Source of the DNA: Clostridium sp. UBA4548 | GTDB lineage: Bacteria; Bacillota; Clostridia; Clostridiales; Clostridiaceae | Reading direction: 5' to 3' | DNA: 64,000 nt | Assembly: GCF_002387895.1 (NCBI RefSeq) | Contig: NZ_DGLI01000021.1 | Coordinates: 1-64,000, forward strand | Part shown: positions 41,932 to 51,126 of the stretch, in pieces | How the letters are laid out: each line of letters begins with the position of its first letter | Position numbering within the stretch: the stretch's first letter is position 1 | Notes under the pieces: model-generated | What the model saw: the letters and a program-made list of their open reading frames with translations, nothing else | Told to the model about the DNA's origin: nothing | Databases searched by the model: none | Position numbers and translations under genes: made by a program

Positions 41932-42526
41932 AATTGAATCTAAAGATATGGGTGCTTCTAGAGGGGGCACCTTTTCATTTTTAATCTATAGGCAATGAAG
42001 GTTTGGTTTTGGCTTATATAAAACTATCTTAAGGCTATTAAAAGTTTAAGGACTGAATAACATAGGTCTTAGTCAAGGAATTTTATGAAATTTAAGGGGA
42101 TTATAGCATAAACATACATATTTAAAATGTTAACAAAATATGAAGAATATTATAAAGAGAAGAGAAAACAATTAAAAAGAAATTGTGTATTTTTTAACAA
42201 AATATTCATAAGTATAAAGGGTAATATTTTCAATTCTTATAAATTTATTTACTAAAAAGAATAAGATTATTGAGGAAAATTACAAACGAGTTTAATTAGT
42301 TTAGTAACCACTCAAATAATTTAATAAATTCTTTGGTAGAGCCATAAATTGAAATAATTTTATGCTGAATTATGGGAAAAAACATGAATTGAAAGGGAAA
42401 AGTAGAATCAATTAATCAGTGTCGAAATATGGCGAAAAATAATATTGAGAGAATTTTCACAATTGTTAAATATGTTTAAAAATTTGATATAATATGTTTA
42501 CAATTAATAATAAGGGGGAAGTAATT
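41932..42526 (+). other. Intergenic region between the AGCS paralogues, with terminator
   Basis: A terminator occurs at 41951-41971 (GGTGCTTC, loop TAGAG, GGGGCACC, then TTTTC). The rest is A/T-rich non-coding DNA with a likely promoter: TATAAT at 42488-42493 and TTGTTA at 42463-42468 (19-base spacer), about 35 bases before the second copy. No other structure is evident. Confidence 0.7.
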
Positions 42527-43936
42527 ATGTTTGCTGAATCTATTAGTAAAGCTGCATCATTTATTTGGGGTTATCCATTAATTATTCTTTTATTTGGAAC
42601 GCATTTATTTTTAACATTTAGGCTAAGATTCATTCAACGATATATAGGAAAGGCTATAAAACTTTCTGTAACAAAGGATGACTTTGCTGAGGGCGATGTA
42701 AGTCAGTTTAGTGCTCTTTGTACAGCGCTTGCAGCCACCATAGGAACAGGTAATATAGTAGGTGTTGCAACAGCAATATCTTTAGGTGGTCCAGGAGCGG
42801 TGCTTTGGACTTGGCTTACAGGGGTATTTGGTATTTCTACAAAGTACGCAGAAGCACTTTTATCAGTTAAATATAGAGTTAAGACAGAGGACGGTACCAT
42901 GGCTGGAGGACCAATGTATGTTATGGAAAGAGCCATGGGTAAGAAGTGGTTAGGTATTTTGTTCGCAACTTTCACAAGTTTAGCTGCTTTAGGGATTGGT
43001 TCAGCTGTACAAGCTAACTCCATATCTACAATGTTAGCTAGCACCTTCAGCATACCAACTTGGATATCAGGGATAGTAATGGCTATTCTTACTGCTGTAG
43101 TTGTAATAGGAGGTATTAAGAGTATAGCAAGAGTTTGTGATATTCTTGTACCATTTATGGCATTATTTTATGTAACTGGATGTTTAATCATATTAGGATT
43201 AACTTTTAGTTCTATACCAGCTAGTTTAGCTTTAATAGTTAAGAGTGCATTTTCAGCTAAGGCTGTAGGGGGTGGACTTGCTGGTGCTGGTATTATGGCA
43301 GCTATGAGATATGGTATTGCAAGAGGTTTGTTCTCTAACGAATCAGGTCTTGGTAGTGCACCAATTGTTGCAGCAGCAGCTCAAAGTAGAAACCCTGTAA
43401 AGCAAGCCTTAGTATCTGCTACAGGAACTTTTTGGGACACAGTAGTGGTTTGTGCAATGACTGGTCTCGTACTTGTTAATACAGGAGTTTGGAATCAAGG
43501 TCTTGCAGGGGGAGAACTTACAAAGGCTGCCTTTGCAATGATACCTGTTGTGGGGCCAATAGTATTAACAGTTGGACTTTTAACCTTTGTATTCTCAACT
43601 ATACTTGGATGGTCATATTATGCTGAAAAGGCAGTAGAGTATTTATTTGGCAAGAAAGCCATAACTCCATATAGAGTATTGTATGTAGGTATGGTATTTG
43701 TAGGAAGTGTATTTAGTTTAGATTTGATATGGAATATGTCAGATTTAGCAAATGGACTAATGGCAATTCCAAACCTGATTTCTCTAATTGCATTAAGTGG
43801 TGTTATAGTTAGTGAAACTAAAAAATACCTATGGGATGACAATCTAGAAGCAATTGATTACGAGCTTAATCCAGAGGCAAAAGAAAAAAATGCTAAAAAC
43901 AAGAATAGAAATAAAAACTTAAACGCAAATATGTAA
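42527..43936 (+). CDS. Sodium/alanine symporter, AGCS family, copy 2
   Basis: Nearly identical along its length to the 40585-41931 product (same blocks, mostly conservative changes such as MFAEFVSK to MFAESISK). Its C-terminal tail is about 25 residues longer, asparagine- and lysine-rich. ATG 42494 is in frame, but AAGGGGGAA precedes ATG 42527 (469 residues), which also aligns with the start of the first copy. It has its own promoter and terminator, so the two copies are regulated separately. Confidence 0.93.
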   Translation: MFAESISKAASFIWGYPLIILLFGTHLFLTFRLRFIQRYIGKAIKLSVTKDDFAEGDVSQFSALCTALAATIGTGNIVGVATAISLGGPGAVLWTWLTGVFGISTKYAEALLSVKYRVKTEDGTMAGGPMYVMERAMGKKWLGILFATFTSLAALGIGSAVQANSISTMLASTFSIPTWISGIVMAILTAVVVIGGIKSIARVCDILVPFMALFYVTGCLIILGLTFSSIPASLALIVKSAFSAKAVGGGLAGAGIMAAMRYGIARGLFSNESGLGSAPIVAAAAQSRNPVKQALVSATGTFWDTVVVCAMTGLVLVNTGVWNQGLAGGELTKAAFAMIPVVGPIVLTVGLLTFVFSTILGWSYYAEKAVEYLFGKKAITPYRVLYVGMVFVGSVFSLDLIWNMSDLANGLMAIPNLISLIALSGVIVSETKKYLWDDNLEAIDYELNPEAKEKNAKNKNRNKNLNANM

Positions 43937-44006
43937 TATCACTTTTGTTATTAAATCGACCCTCATTTAGTAAGCTTATTGTTTCAAATAAGTATGCTTT
44001 AAATGT

Positions 44007-44042
44007 AAAAGGAGCCAAGGCTAAGCTTGAGGCTCCTTTTTT
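44007..44042. terminator. Terminator after AGCS copy 2
   Basis: AAAAGGAGCC (44007-44016) and GGCTCCTTTT (44031-44040) form a 10-bp stem. The small minus-strand gene starts its stop codon inside it, so it probably serves both. Confidence 0.88.
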
Positions 44043-44164
44043 ATGCTTTTATATTTTGATTTGTTTTTTTCAGAGGGGTCAATATAGTCATAATCTCCTT
44101 GAGGAGTTTTCTTAAGTCCTAAGCTGGCCATTTGTTTTCTAGTTACTGCATGTTTATTACCCAT
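44021..44164 (-). CDS. Small 47-codon gene, clostridial-type hypothetical protein
   Basis: Not listed as a long frame but well supported. Minus-strand ATG (44164) has GAAGGGAGTTG before it and encodes MGNKHAVTRKQMASLGLKKT and then PQGDYDYIDPSEKNKSKYKSIKKEPQA. The product is basic, hydrophilic, has no membrane segment and ends inside a terminator stem. The ordered ribosome binding site, ATG and terminator favour a real gene. Function unknown; the LGLKKTPQGDYDYIDP part looks conserved-like, but that needs comparison with other genomes. Confidence 0.6.
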   Translation of the reverse strand: MGNKHAVTRKQMASLGLKKTPQGDYDYIDPSEKNKSKYKSIKKEPQA

Positions 44165-44319
44165 ATTAACAACTCCCTTCTAATTTAGAATGAGCATTAA
44201 TTAGATTTTCATACCAAGAATTAAATGGATAGAGATATAATGTTAAAAATTACTACTAATATACCTTAAGGAAGTTAGCACATAATAACTAGGTACTAAA
44301 TGCTTATAAGGAGGACTTT

Positions 44320-45525
44320 ATGTGTAAGGAAGCCAAAATATTACTTTTCATGAGTGCATTATTTACCTTTGCAGCAGGATTATCAGGAATTTTTGTAAAT
44401 ATATTTTTCTGGAAGCAAACCAATAGTTTTATTGTAATAGTAATTTATAACATGATACATTACATCACCACTCCTATTACTTTTATGATTGGTGGAATAA
44501 TTGCAAAAAAGAAAAATGGTATATGGTCTTTAAGATTAGGATTAATTTTATATGCTATTTTTTATAGTTTAATATTAACTTTAGGAAACAGAGGTGGAAT
44601 ATACATTTATATACTAGGAATGGTATATGGCTTTGCAGTTGGATTTTATTGGTTAGCCTTCAATACTTTAAGCTTTGACTTTACTTGTGTTACCAATAGA
44701 GATACCTTTAATGGGTTTAATGGTAGCTGTGCAGGTGTAGCAGCAGCTATTGCACCAATTACTTCTGGATATATAATAACTAGATTTAGTGGAAATAAGG
44801 GGTATAGTATAGTTTTTACAATTACTCTATCAATTTTTATAGTTTTGCTAATTATCAGCTTGTTCCTAAAATGCAACAATTACGGAAGCAAAGTAAACTT
44901 TAAAAAAGTTTTTTCGAAGAATTGCAGTGATTGGAGTATTATTAGAAAGTCTACTACCCTATGGGGGTTTAGAGATGTGATAATTGGTTTCTTAGTAAAT
45001 ATTCTAATAATAGAAACCACAGGGAGTGAATTATCCTTAGGAAAATTAACCTTTATTGGAGCATTAGCATCTTCAGGAGCTTATGTATTAGTTCAAAAGA
45101 TTATAAAACCACCTAGAAGGCGATTAGCTATATATGTTGGAACTATAGGATCCTTTTTAGCTGTGACCACAATAGTATATAAGATAAGTTATGCAACCCT
45201 ACTTATATTTATGGTAGTGGATTCTTTCCTTTTACCATTTTTCCTAATACAGCTATCTTCATCAAGTTTTAATGTGATAAATAAAATTCATGAAGAAGAT
45301 TTAAGAATAGAATATATGATTAATAAGGATATAGTATTAAATGGAGGTAGAATTATTAGCTCAATAATATTGCTTTTAGTTCTTTCTCTATTTAGAGGCG
45401 CTTTTGTCATAAGAGGATACTTACTATTAATAGGAGCAATCCCTATATTATCAGGATACTTCTTAAGAAAATTAAGTAAGGTATTAGATGGAGAGGAGCT
45501 TCCAAAGTGTAAAGTAAAAAGTTGA
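44320..45525 (+). CDS. Major facilitator superfamily transporter
   Basis: A 401-residue membrane protein with about 12 hydrophobic segments in two halves, joined by a charged middle loop (CNNYGSKVNFKKVFSKNCSDWSIIRKS). MFS-type features are weak, with GLILYAIFYSLILTLG and IAPITSGYIITRFSG in the first half. The substrate cannot be inferred. It starts with GGAGGAC before the ATG and has its own strong terminator; no regulator is adjacent. Confidence 0.8.
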   Translation: MCKEAKILLFMSALFTFAAGLSGIFVNIFFWKQTNSFIVIVIYNMIHYITTPITFMIGGIIAKKKNGIWSLRLGLILYAIFYSLILTLGNRGGIYIYILGMVYGFAVGFYWLAFNTLSFDFTCVTNRDTFNGFNGSCAGVAAAIAPITSGYIITRFSGNKGYSIVFTITLSIFIVLLIISLFLKCNNYGSKVNFKKVFSKNCSDWSIIRKSTTLWGFRDVIIGFLVNILIIETTGSELSLGKLTFIGALASSGAYVLVQKIIKPPRRRLAIYVGTIGSFLAVTTIVYKISYATLLIFMVVDSFLLPFFLIQLSSSSFNVINKIHEEDLRIEYMINKDIVLNGGRIISSIILLLVLSLFRGAFVIRGYLLLIGAIPILSGYFLRKLSKVLDGEELPKCKVKS

Positions 45526-45541
45526 AAAAATAAGTTAAAAT

Positions 45542-45587
45542 AAAGAATAAGCCTGTAGGCACAAATGCTTGCAGGCTTATTCTTTTT
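45542..45587 (+). terminator. Terminator of the MFS gene
   Basis: AAAGAATAAGCCTGTAGGC (45542-45560) pairs with GCTTGCAGGCTTATTCTTT (45567-45585) over 19 positions with two G-T wobbles, then TTAG. Confidence 0.93.
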
Positions 45588-45697
45588 AGTGCTTAAAAAG
45601 TTCCTTGCTCCGCTGATATAAGTTAAGAGAAGCTCTTAATATGCTATGAATATGATTATCCATAGCGTACCAATTTTATTGGAGCTTACATATTAAA

Positions 45698-45895
45698 TTA
45701 GTCGTTTTGCATTAAATCTATAGCACCTAATACTACGTGAGCTAATCCAAAACCAAGTAGGGCAGTTTCAGCCATAGGTACAAGGGTATTTTTATTCATT
45801 TTCATAGATCTCATATCTTTTGCTCTTAGAGCAGCAGCGCCGGCAGTAACAACTGTTCCAACAACTGTAGGAATTACTCCATCTTTTATTCTCAT
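45698..45895 (-). CDS. Small hydrophobic protein
   Basis: No family recognised. The 65-residue protein has two hydrophobic helices (GVIPTVVGTVVTAGAAALRA and TLVPMAETALLGFGLAHVVLGAI) with a basic connecting loop (KDMRSMKMNKN), a small membrane hairpin. The frame is open to 45904, but AGAGGTGAT fits ATG 45895. It lies between the MFS gene and modA on the opposite strand. Confidence 0.75.
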   Translation of the reverse strand: MRIKDGVIPTVVGTVVTAGAAALRAKDMRSMKMNKNTLVPMAETALLGFGLAHVVLGAIDLMQND

Positions 45896-46076
45896 TGAAA
45901 TCACCTCTTTAATTTTATTGTGATTATAGTATTATCTTCGAGAGAAATTTTTATTGAAAATTTTATTTCCAACATTAACATTTTATACCTTGAATTATAA
46001 AAGTATGGAGGATGGCTTTAAATTTTATGGAAAATAATGTATAATATTACTAAATTTATAAGTTTGTGGAGGGGTT

Positions 46077-46856
46077 ATGAAAAAGATAGTTTGGACTATA
46101 GGATTAATAGTTATTTCAGCTTTTTTATTTGGATGTAGTGCAAGGTCAGTTAGTGGACAACCCACAAAAAAACTCACCATATCAGCTGCTGCAAGTTTAA
46201 AGGAGCCTATGGAGGAGTTAAAGTTAATTTTTGAAAAAGAAAATAGAGCTAATATAGCCTTTAATTTTGGAGGTTCTGGAACTTTGCAAAAGCAAATAGA
46301 GCAAGGAGCTCCAGTAGACATATTTATATCTGCAGGAGAACAGCAGTTTAAGGCTCTTGAGGATAAGGAAAGAATTCATGAAAATAGCAAAGTAGAGCTT
46401 TTAGAAAATCAACTAGTTTTTATAGTAAATAATGAATATAAAGATAATATAAATTCAATAGAAAACATTAAGAATATTGATGGAAAGATAAGTTTAGGAG
46501 AAGTAAATTCTGTACCTGTAGGTCAGTATGGAGAAAAAGCATTAACTTATTACAATATTTTAGACAAGTTTAAGGGAAATATAGTTTATGCCAAAGATGT
46601 TAAACAGGTTTTAAGTTATGTTGAAAGTGGGGAAGTAGTTGGAGGAATAGTATATAAATCAGATGCTTTGAATCTGAAGGAATCCTCTGTTATTACTGTA
46701 TTTAAAGAAGAGGCTTGTGGTAAAATCACCTATCCAGCAGGAATTATTGAAAGTTCAAATAATAAAGATTTAGGGAAAAGTTTTATGGAGTTTCTAAAGT
46801 CCAGTGAGGCTATAGAAATATTTAAAAAGTATGGATTTAAAGTACCAGGGGAATAA
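46077..46856 (+). CDS. modA: Molybdate ABC transporter substrate-binding lipoprotein ModA
   Basis: ModA binds molybdate outside the cell. The N-terminus is a lipoprotein signal (IVISAFLFGCSARS) with lipobox cysteine. Conserved family segments follow (TISAAASLKEPMEELKLIFEKE, IAFNFGGSGTLQKQIEQGAPVDIFISAG, VPVGQYGEKALTYYNI). Its 259 residues are usual. It is followed after 86 bases by modB; no modC is adjacent. Confidence 0.92.
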   Translation: MKKIVWTIGLIVISAFLFGCSARSVSGQPTKKLTISAAASLKEPMEELKLIFEKENRANIAFNFGGSGTLQKQIEQGAPVDIFISAGEQQFKALEDKERIHENSKVELLENQLVFIVNNEYKDNINSIENIKNIDGKISLGEVNSVPVGQYGEKALTYYNILDKFKGNIVYAKDVKQVLSYVESGEVVGGIVYKSDALNLKESSVITVFKEEACGKITYPAGIIESSNNKDLGKSFMEFLKSSEAIEIFKKYGFKVPGE

Positions 46857-46942
46857 CTTATACACCTTATAAGGTTTACTCTTGTCATTGTAAAGCAAAA
46901 GGAAAGCTAGTAATTTTCAGTGAAAGAAAGAAGGTAGAAGTT

Positions 46943-47626
46943 ATGATACTAAGTCCAATAATAATTTCTTTAAAGGTAGCTTTAACTTCAACCTTTATTG
47001 TCTTAATATTGGGTATTATTTTAGCTAGAATATTTAGTTTTAAGAATTTTAAAGGAAAGTCAATCTGTGAGACTATAATTTTAATGCCTATGAGCCTTCC
47101 TCCAACTGTAGTAGGCTATGGGTTACTACTTATTTTAGGCAAGAGAGGGTTTATAGGTAAAATTATTGAGAATATATTTGGAACAACACTAATTTTTACT
47201 TGGGAAGCTGCGGCTATAGGGGCAGTTATTGTAGCCTTGCCTCTAATGTATCAGAATGTGAAAGCAGCTTTTTTGAAAGTTGATAAAAGTTATATAGATA
47301 GCGCTAAAAACTTAGGAGCCAGTGATAGAGTAATTTTTTTTAGAATAATATTGCCTCTTTCCTTACAGGGTATTGTTAGTGGAACTATATTAACTTTTAC
47401 TAGAGCTTTAGGGGAGTTTGGAGCTACTTTGATGGTAGCTGGAAATATTCCTGGAAAAACTCAAACCATACCAATTGCTATTTATTTTGCGGTAGAAGGA
47501 GGAAACAACAAAGTAGCAAATATTCTTATGGCTATAGTTGTAGTATTTAGCTTTATTATAGTTTTTTTATTAAATAAACACATGAGTGTAAAAGTTAAAA
47601 AATCCTGTAAATATAAAATTGAATAA
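46943..47626 (+). CDS. modB: Molybdate ABC transporter permease ModB
   Basis: The 227-residue permease has five or six membrane segments and the ABC permease EAA-type loop (YIDSAKNLGASDRVIFFRIILPLSLQGIVSG), followed by the ModB block (FTRALGEFGATLMVAGNIPGKTQTIP). It forms the channel for the ModA-bound substrate. The expected ATPase ModC is missing from the next positions; the following gene is an unrelated oxidoreductase. A ModC elsewhere in the genome must serve it. Confidence 0.92.
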   Translation: MILSPIIISLKVALTSTFIVLILGIILARIFSFKNFKGKSICETIILMPMSLPPTVVGYGLLLILGKRGFIGKIIENIFGTTLIFTWEAAAIGAVIVALPLMYQNVKAAFLKVDKSYIDSAKNLGASDRVIFFRIILPLSLQGIVSGTILTFTRALGEFGATLMVAGNIPGKTQTIPIAIYFAVEGGNNKVANILMAIVVVFSFIIVFLLNKHMSVKVKKSCKYKIE

Positions 47627-47823
47627 TCCATTCAATATGGTATTATTATATATTATAGGAATTTGTTATATAGGAAAAGGAAGTTAAGCTTTAACTTTTA
47701 TAAAAACCTATGTTGATTCCCTTAAGTGGTTTTGAAGATGAAGGAAATAAGAGTTCATCTTATGAATCTATATGTGTTATAAATATTAGAACTTAAATCA
47801 ATATTTAAGTTATGGAGGAGTAT

Positions 47824-48816
47824 ATGGAGCACTATGACTTAGTGATAATTGGAGCAGGTCCTAGCGGACTTATTGCTGCCATTGAAGCCAAAAAAAGTGG
47901 AGTTGGAAAAGTCTTAATTTTAGATAGAGAATCGGAACCAGGTGGTGCTTTAAATAACTGCATACATAGCGGTTTTTATTTAGATAATATGAAAGAAAAC
48001 TTAACTACTAGTGAGTTAATACAAAGATTAATAGACATGGTATTAGACTTAAACATTATACTGAAGAATGATACTACGGTATTAAATCTAAATAAAGATA
48101 AAACTCTTGTAGCAGTGAATAGTTATGATGGAGTCCTTGAAGTTAAAGCAAAATCTATTATACTGGCAACTGGATGTCGAGAAAAACCCATGGGGTACAA
48201 AAATATTTTAGGTCATAGAAGTGCAGGAATAACAACAGCTGTAGCTGTGCTAAAGTATATAAATAAAAAAGGGGTTATGCCAGGAAGAGAATATTTAATA
48301 TTAGGATCTGGAGATACAGCAATTTTAGCAGCTAGAAGCTTAGTGCTAGAAGGTGCAAAGGTTAAGGGCATAATAGAAAGTAGTTCAAGGATTCATGCTG
48401 TAAGAGAGGAATCCAAACAATATTTAATAGACTTTGATATTCCTGTATTATTTAATCATAGAGTGGTTGAAGTATTTGGAGAAGGACGAGTTGAAGGTGT
48501 AAAGGTTGTAGAAGTTGATAAGCATAGAAATTTTTTAGAGGGTACTGAGCAATACATAACCTGTGACACCCTAGTTCTATCAATAAATCTTTATCCTGAA
48601 GCTATATTAGGAATTAAGATAGGAATGAAAGTTCATGATGAAAATAGCGAATTAGTGATTAATGAGGAAATGGAAACTTCTTTAGAAGGATTCTTTGCTT
48701 GTGGAACAGTGATAAAAGGATATGATTTAATAGAAAATGTAATTCAGCAGGGGAAAGTCGCTGGTAAGTCTGCAGCGAAGTATATAAGGGATAATAATGA
48801 CAAAAATCATGGATAA
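47824..48816 (+). CDS. FAD/NAD(P)-dependent oxidoreductase of GlpA/HcnB-like type
   Basis: The N-terminus has a Rossmann FAD motif (DLVIIGAGPSGLIAAIEAKKSG), followed by a second NAD-binding motif (YLILGSGDTAILAARSLVLEGAKV) and the end block FFACGTVIKGYDLIENVIQQGKVAGKSAAKYI. Such flavoproteins are often one subunit of glycerol-3-phosphate or amine/cyanide-forming oxidases; no partner subunit is nearby, so the electron donor is unknown. ATG 47812 is in frame, but GGAGGAG fits ATG 47824 (330 residues). Its end overlaps queG by 20 bases. Confidence 0.82.
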   Translation: MEHYDLVIIGAGPSGLIAAIEAKKSGVGKVLILDRESEPGGALNNCIHSGFYLDNMKENLTTSELIQRLIDMVLDLNIILKNDTTVLNLNKDKTLVAVNSYDGVLEVKAKSIILATGCREKPMGYKNILGHRSAGITTAVAVLKYINKKGVMPGREYLILGSGDTAILAARSLVLEGAKVKGIIESSSRIHAVREESKQYLIDFDIPVLFNHRVVEVFGEGRVEGVKVVEVDKHRNFLEGTEQYITCDTLVLSINLYPEAILGIKIGMKVHDENSELVINEEMETSLEGFFACGTVIKGYDLIENVIQQGKVAGKSAAKYIRDNNDKNHG

Positions 48817-49789
48817 TAAGAAAGAAATAATTCAGTATTGTAGAGAATTAGGTCTAACAACAGTAGGTTTTACTAAGTGCAGAGTATTTCAGGAGTTAGA
48901 ATCTAGGTTTCTTCAAAGGGAACACAGTGGTGTAATAAATGAATTTGAGGAGCAGGAAATAGAAAAAAGAATTAATCCATTTCTTTTAATGGAGGATGGG
49001 AAAACTATTATTTCTATAGCCTTCCCTTATAAATATGATTTAGATAATAACACTGAAGGTGGCTTTTCAAAGTATACCTATGGACTTGATTATCACAGAG
49101 TAGTTAGAAATTATCTAGACAAAATTTGCAAGTTTATTGAAGGCTTAGGTGGGAAAGCTATAGGTTTTGTAGACAGCAACCCACTACCGGAAAGATATAT
49201 TGCTTACTTAAGTGGAATTGGCTTCATAGGTAAAAATAACAATTTAATTACTGTAGATTATGGGTCTTATGTTTTTTTAGCTGAGATAATAACTAGTTTA
49301 GAGTTAGAAGAGGATAAACCATTAGAAAATCAGTGTGGACAGTGCAACCTGTGCATAAGAGCTTGTCCAACCAAAGCTATCACAGAAAAGGAACACGGTG
49401 GGAATTGTAATTTATGCCTATCCTATATAACCCAAAAAAAGCACATAGAAGAGCAGTGGTTTGATAAATTAAAGGGTAGGATTTTTGGCTGTGACACATG
49501 TCAAAGGGTATGCCCCTATAATAGTGAAGCTTTAAAATCAACCATAGAGGAATTTGCTCCTAGGGATTATATGAAGAAGGCAGAAGTTAGAGATTTAATT
49601 TTCTTGAACAATAATGATTTCAAGGAAAAGTACGGAAAACACTCCTGCGGATGGAGAGGGAAAAACATATTAATTAGAAATGCACTTATAAGCTATTATA
49701 ATAAGCATAAAGAAGATAAGGATAATATTGAAAAAAATATAAATTCTCCCTATATCAAGGAGTATTATGATAAACTTTTTAAAAGATGA
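48797..49789 (+). CDS. queG: Epoxyqueuosine reductase QueG
   Basis: QueG is the last enzyme of queuosine synthesis, reducing epoxyqueuosine in tRNA with cobalamin and two [4Fe-4S] clusters. Both cluster motifs are present (CGQCNLCIRACPTKA and CDTCQRVCPYN, plus CNLC), as are VDSNPLPERYIAYLSGIGFIGKN, containing the catalytic aspartate and the active-site loop, and TYGLDYHRVVRNYL. Its 330 residues are usual. It overlaps the flavoprotein gene upstream, so the two are coupled. Confidence 0.94.
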   Translation: MTKIMDNKKEIIQYCRELGLTTVGFTKCRVFQELESRFLQREHSGVINEFEEQEIEKRINPFLLMEDGKTIISIAFPYKYDLDNNTEGGFSKYTYGLDYHRVVRNYLDKICKFIEGLGGKAIGFVDSNPLPERYIAYLSGIGFIGKNNNLITVDYGSYVFLAEIITSLELEEDKPLENQCGQCNLCIRACPTKAITEKEHGGNCNLCLSYITQKKHIEEQWFDKLKGRIFGCDTCQRVCPYNSEALKSTIEEFAPRDYMKKAEVRDLIFLNNNDFKEKYGKHSCGWRGKNILIRNALISYYNKHKEDKDNIEKNINSPYIKEYYDKLFKR

Positions 49790-49843
49790 ACAAGTTCGTT
49801 AAAGCAGATAAATGTTATTTAATTATTGGAGAGGGGATTTTTT

Positions 49844-50557
49844 ATGGATAAAGTACTATTACTAAAGCTAATGAGTAAATTACCAGACAATATATCAAGT
49901 AAACTAATACATAGATATGTAAAAAGCAGTATTAAAAAGTATGCAAATATAAAAATAAATGGATATGAAAAAATAAGAGATCTAGAAGGTCCAATTATAT
50001 TTATTTGCAATCATTTAAGCAACTCTGATGGAATTATATTAAATGAAGTATTGAAAGAGAAGGACCCTGTGTTTATAGCGGGAGTAAAGCTTACTGCTAA
50101 CGAGTTTACTAGAAATGGCTTTAAGTTTGTTAAAACTATTCAAATAAAACCTAATAGTGCAGACAAGGAAGCAATTTCTAAGATAATAGAGGTGCTCAAG
50201 GCTGGAAAGAATATTATGATGTTTCCAGAAGGCACTAGAAGTAGAACAGGGGCAATGATTGAAGGAAAAAAAGGTCTTTTACTTATTGCTAAGATGTCAA
50301 AAGCAACTATAGTTCCTATAGGAATGTGTGGTACAGAAAAATTTCTCCCAATTAATGATGAGGATATGGCAGAAGAAAACTTTAACTACGCAGACATAAC
50401 TATAAATTTTGGAGAACCTATGACAGTGCCTAAGAAATTAGAGGATGAAGACAAAAACCAATATAGTGATAGAGCTATGACAGAAATTATGTGTGGCATA
50501 GCAAAAATGCTACCTGAGAAGTACAGGGGAGTTTACTCCGAATTTATTAAAATGTAA
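49844..50557 (+). CDS. plsC: 1-acyl-sn-glycerol-3-phosphate acyltransferase (PlsC-like)
   Basis: The 237-residue acyltransferase has the HX4D motif NHLSNSDG, FPEGTRS and VPIGMCGTEKF in the correct order, all PlsC signatures. It transfers an acyl chain to lysophosphatidic acid. TTG 49826 is in frame, but GGAGAGGGG fits ATG 49844. It follows queG by 54 bases and has a strong terminator downstream, so it may end the same transcript. Confidence 0.9.
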   Translation: MDKVLLLKLMSKLPDNISSKLIHRYVKSSIKKYANIKINGYEKIRDLEGPIIFICNHLSNSDGIILNEVLKEKDPVFIAGVKLTANEFTRNGFKFVKTIQIKPNSADKEAISKIIEVLKAGKNIMMFPEGTRSRTGAMIEGKKGLLLIAKMSKATIVPIGMCGTEKFLPINDEDMAEENFNYADITINFGEPMTVPKKLEDEDKNQYSDRAMTEIMCGIAKMLPEKYRGVYSEFIKM

Positions 50558-50586
50558 AAGTATAGCTTAGTATTAAAATTACTTCA

Positions 50587-50640
50587 AAAGGCTTACTTAT
50601 AGTTAACAAAGGTATACTATAAGTAAGCCTTTATTATTTT
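50587..50640 (+). terminator. Terminator of the queG-plsC region
   Basis: AAAGGCTTACTTATAGT (50587-50603) pairs perfectly with ACTATAAGTAAGCCTTT (50616-50632), 17 bp, then T-rich. Confidence 0.93.
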
Positions 50641-51032
50641 ATAAACTAGGTTGTAGAAAGAAAAAGATAAAATAAAATTATATATGACTGACATAAGTAA
50701 GCATTAAGCAATGAAATAAAGTAGGCAAATAAGTTTTTATTCTTGTTTTTAAAAAGTTATTTTAAAACTAAAACTTTTAAAGACAAGGAAATTTTTGATT
50801 TGTAAAATTTACATTAATAATGTTGTTAAAATACAAAATCTTCTTTCAAATTATATTCAATATAGGTATAATAAAATATTAGTAAAAAGGAAATAAATAA
50901 AGGTAATAGTGTATTTATTTCAAGGAAAAAATTAAGAAGGCTTATTATAGGGTGAATTCTCATAGTATTCTTAAAAAGAAAATATTTTTTCAATATTAAA
51001 GAGGATTTTTACAAAAAGTGCAGAATATTTAC

Positions 51033-51056
51033 TATTGTGTAAAGAATTACACAATA
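51033..51056 (+). promoter_or_regulatory. Palindromic operator-like site upstream of kbl
   Basis: TATTGTGTAA (51033-51042), AGAA, TTACACAATA (51047-51056): a perfect 10-bp inverted repeat, 71 bases before the kbl start. The TTGTG-N-CACAA form resembles Rex- or CRP/FNR-type operators, but its 20-bp core is longer than the 18-bp Rex consensus. The surrounding 50641-51126 stretch is A/T-rich and has no gene. Confidence 0.6.
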
Positions 51057-51126
51057 AGTTTTCTTAAATTTTAAATTATTTTAAAAATAAACATATAAAT
51101 TATTAAAAATTTTGGAGGTACTAACA

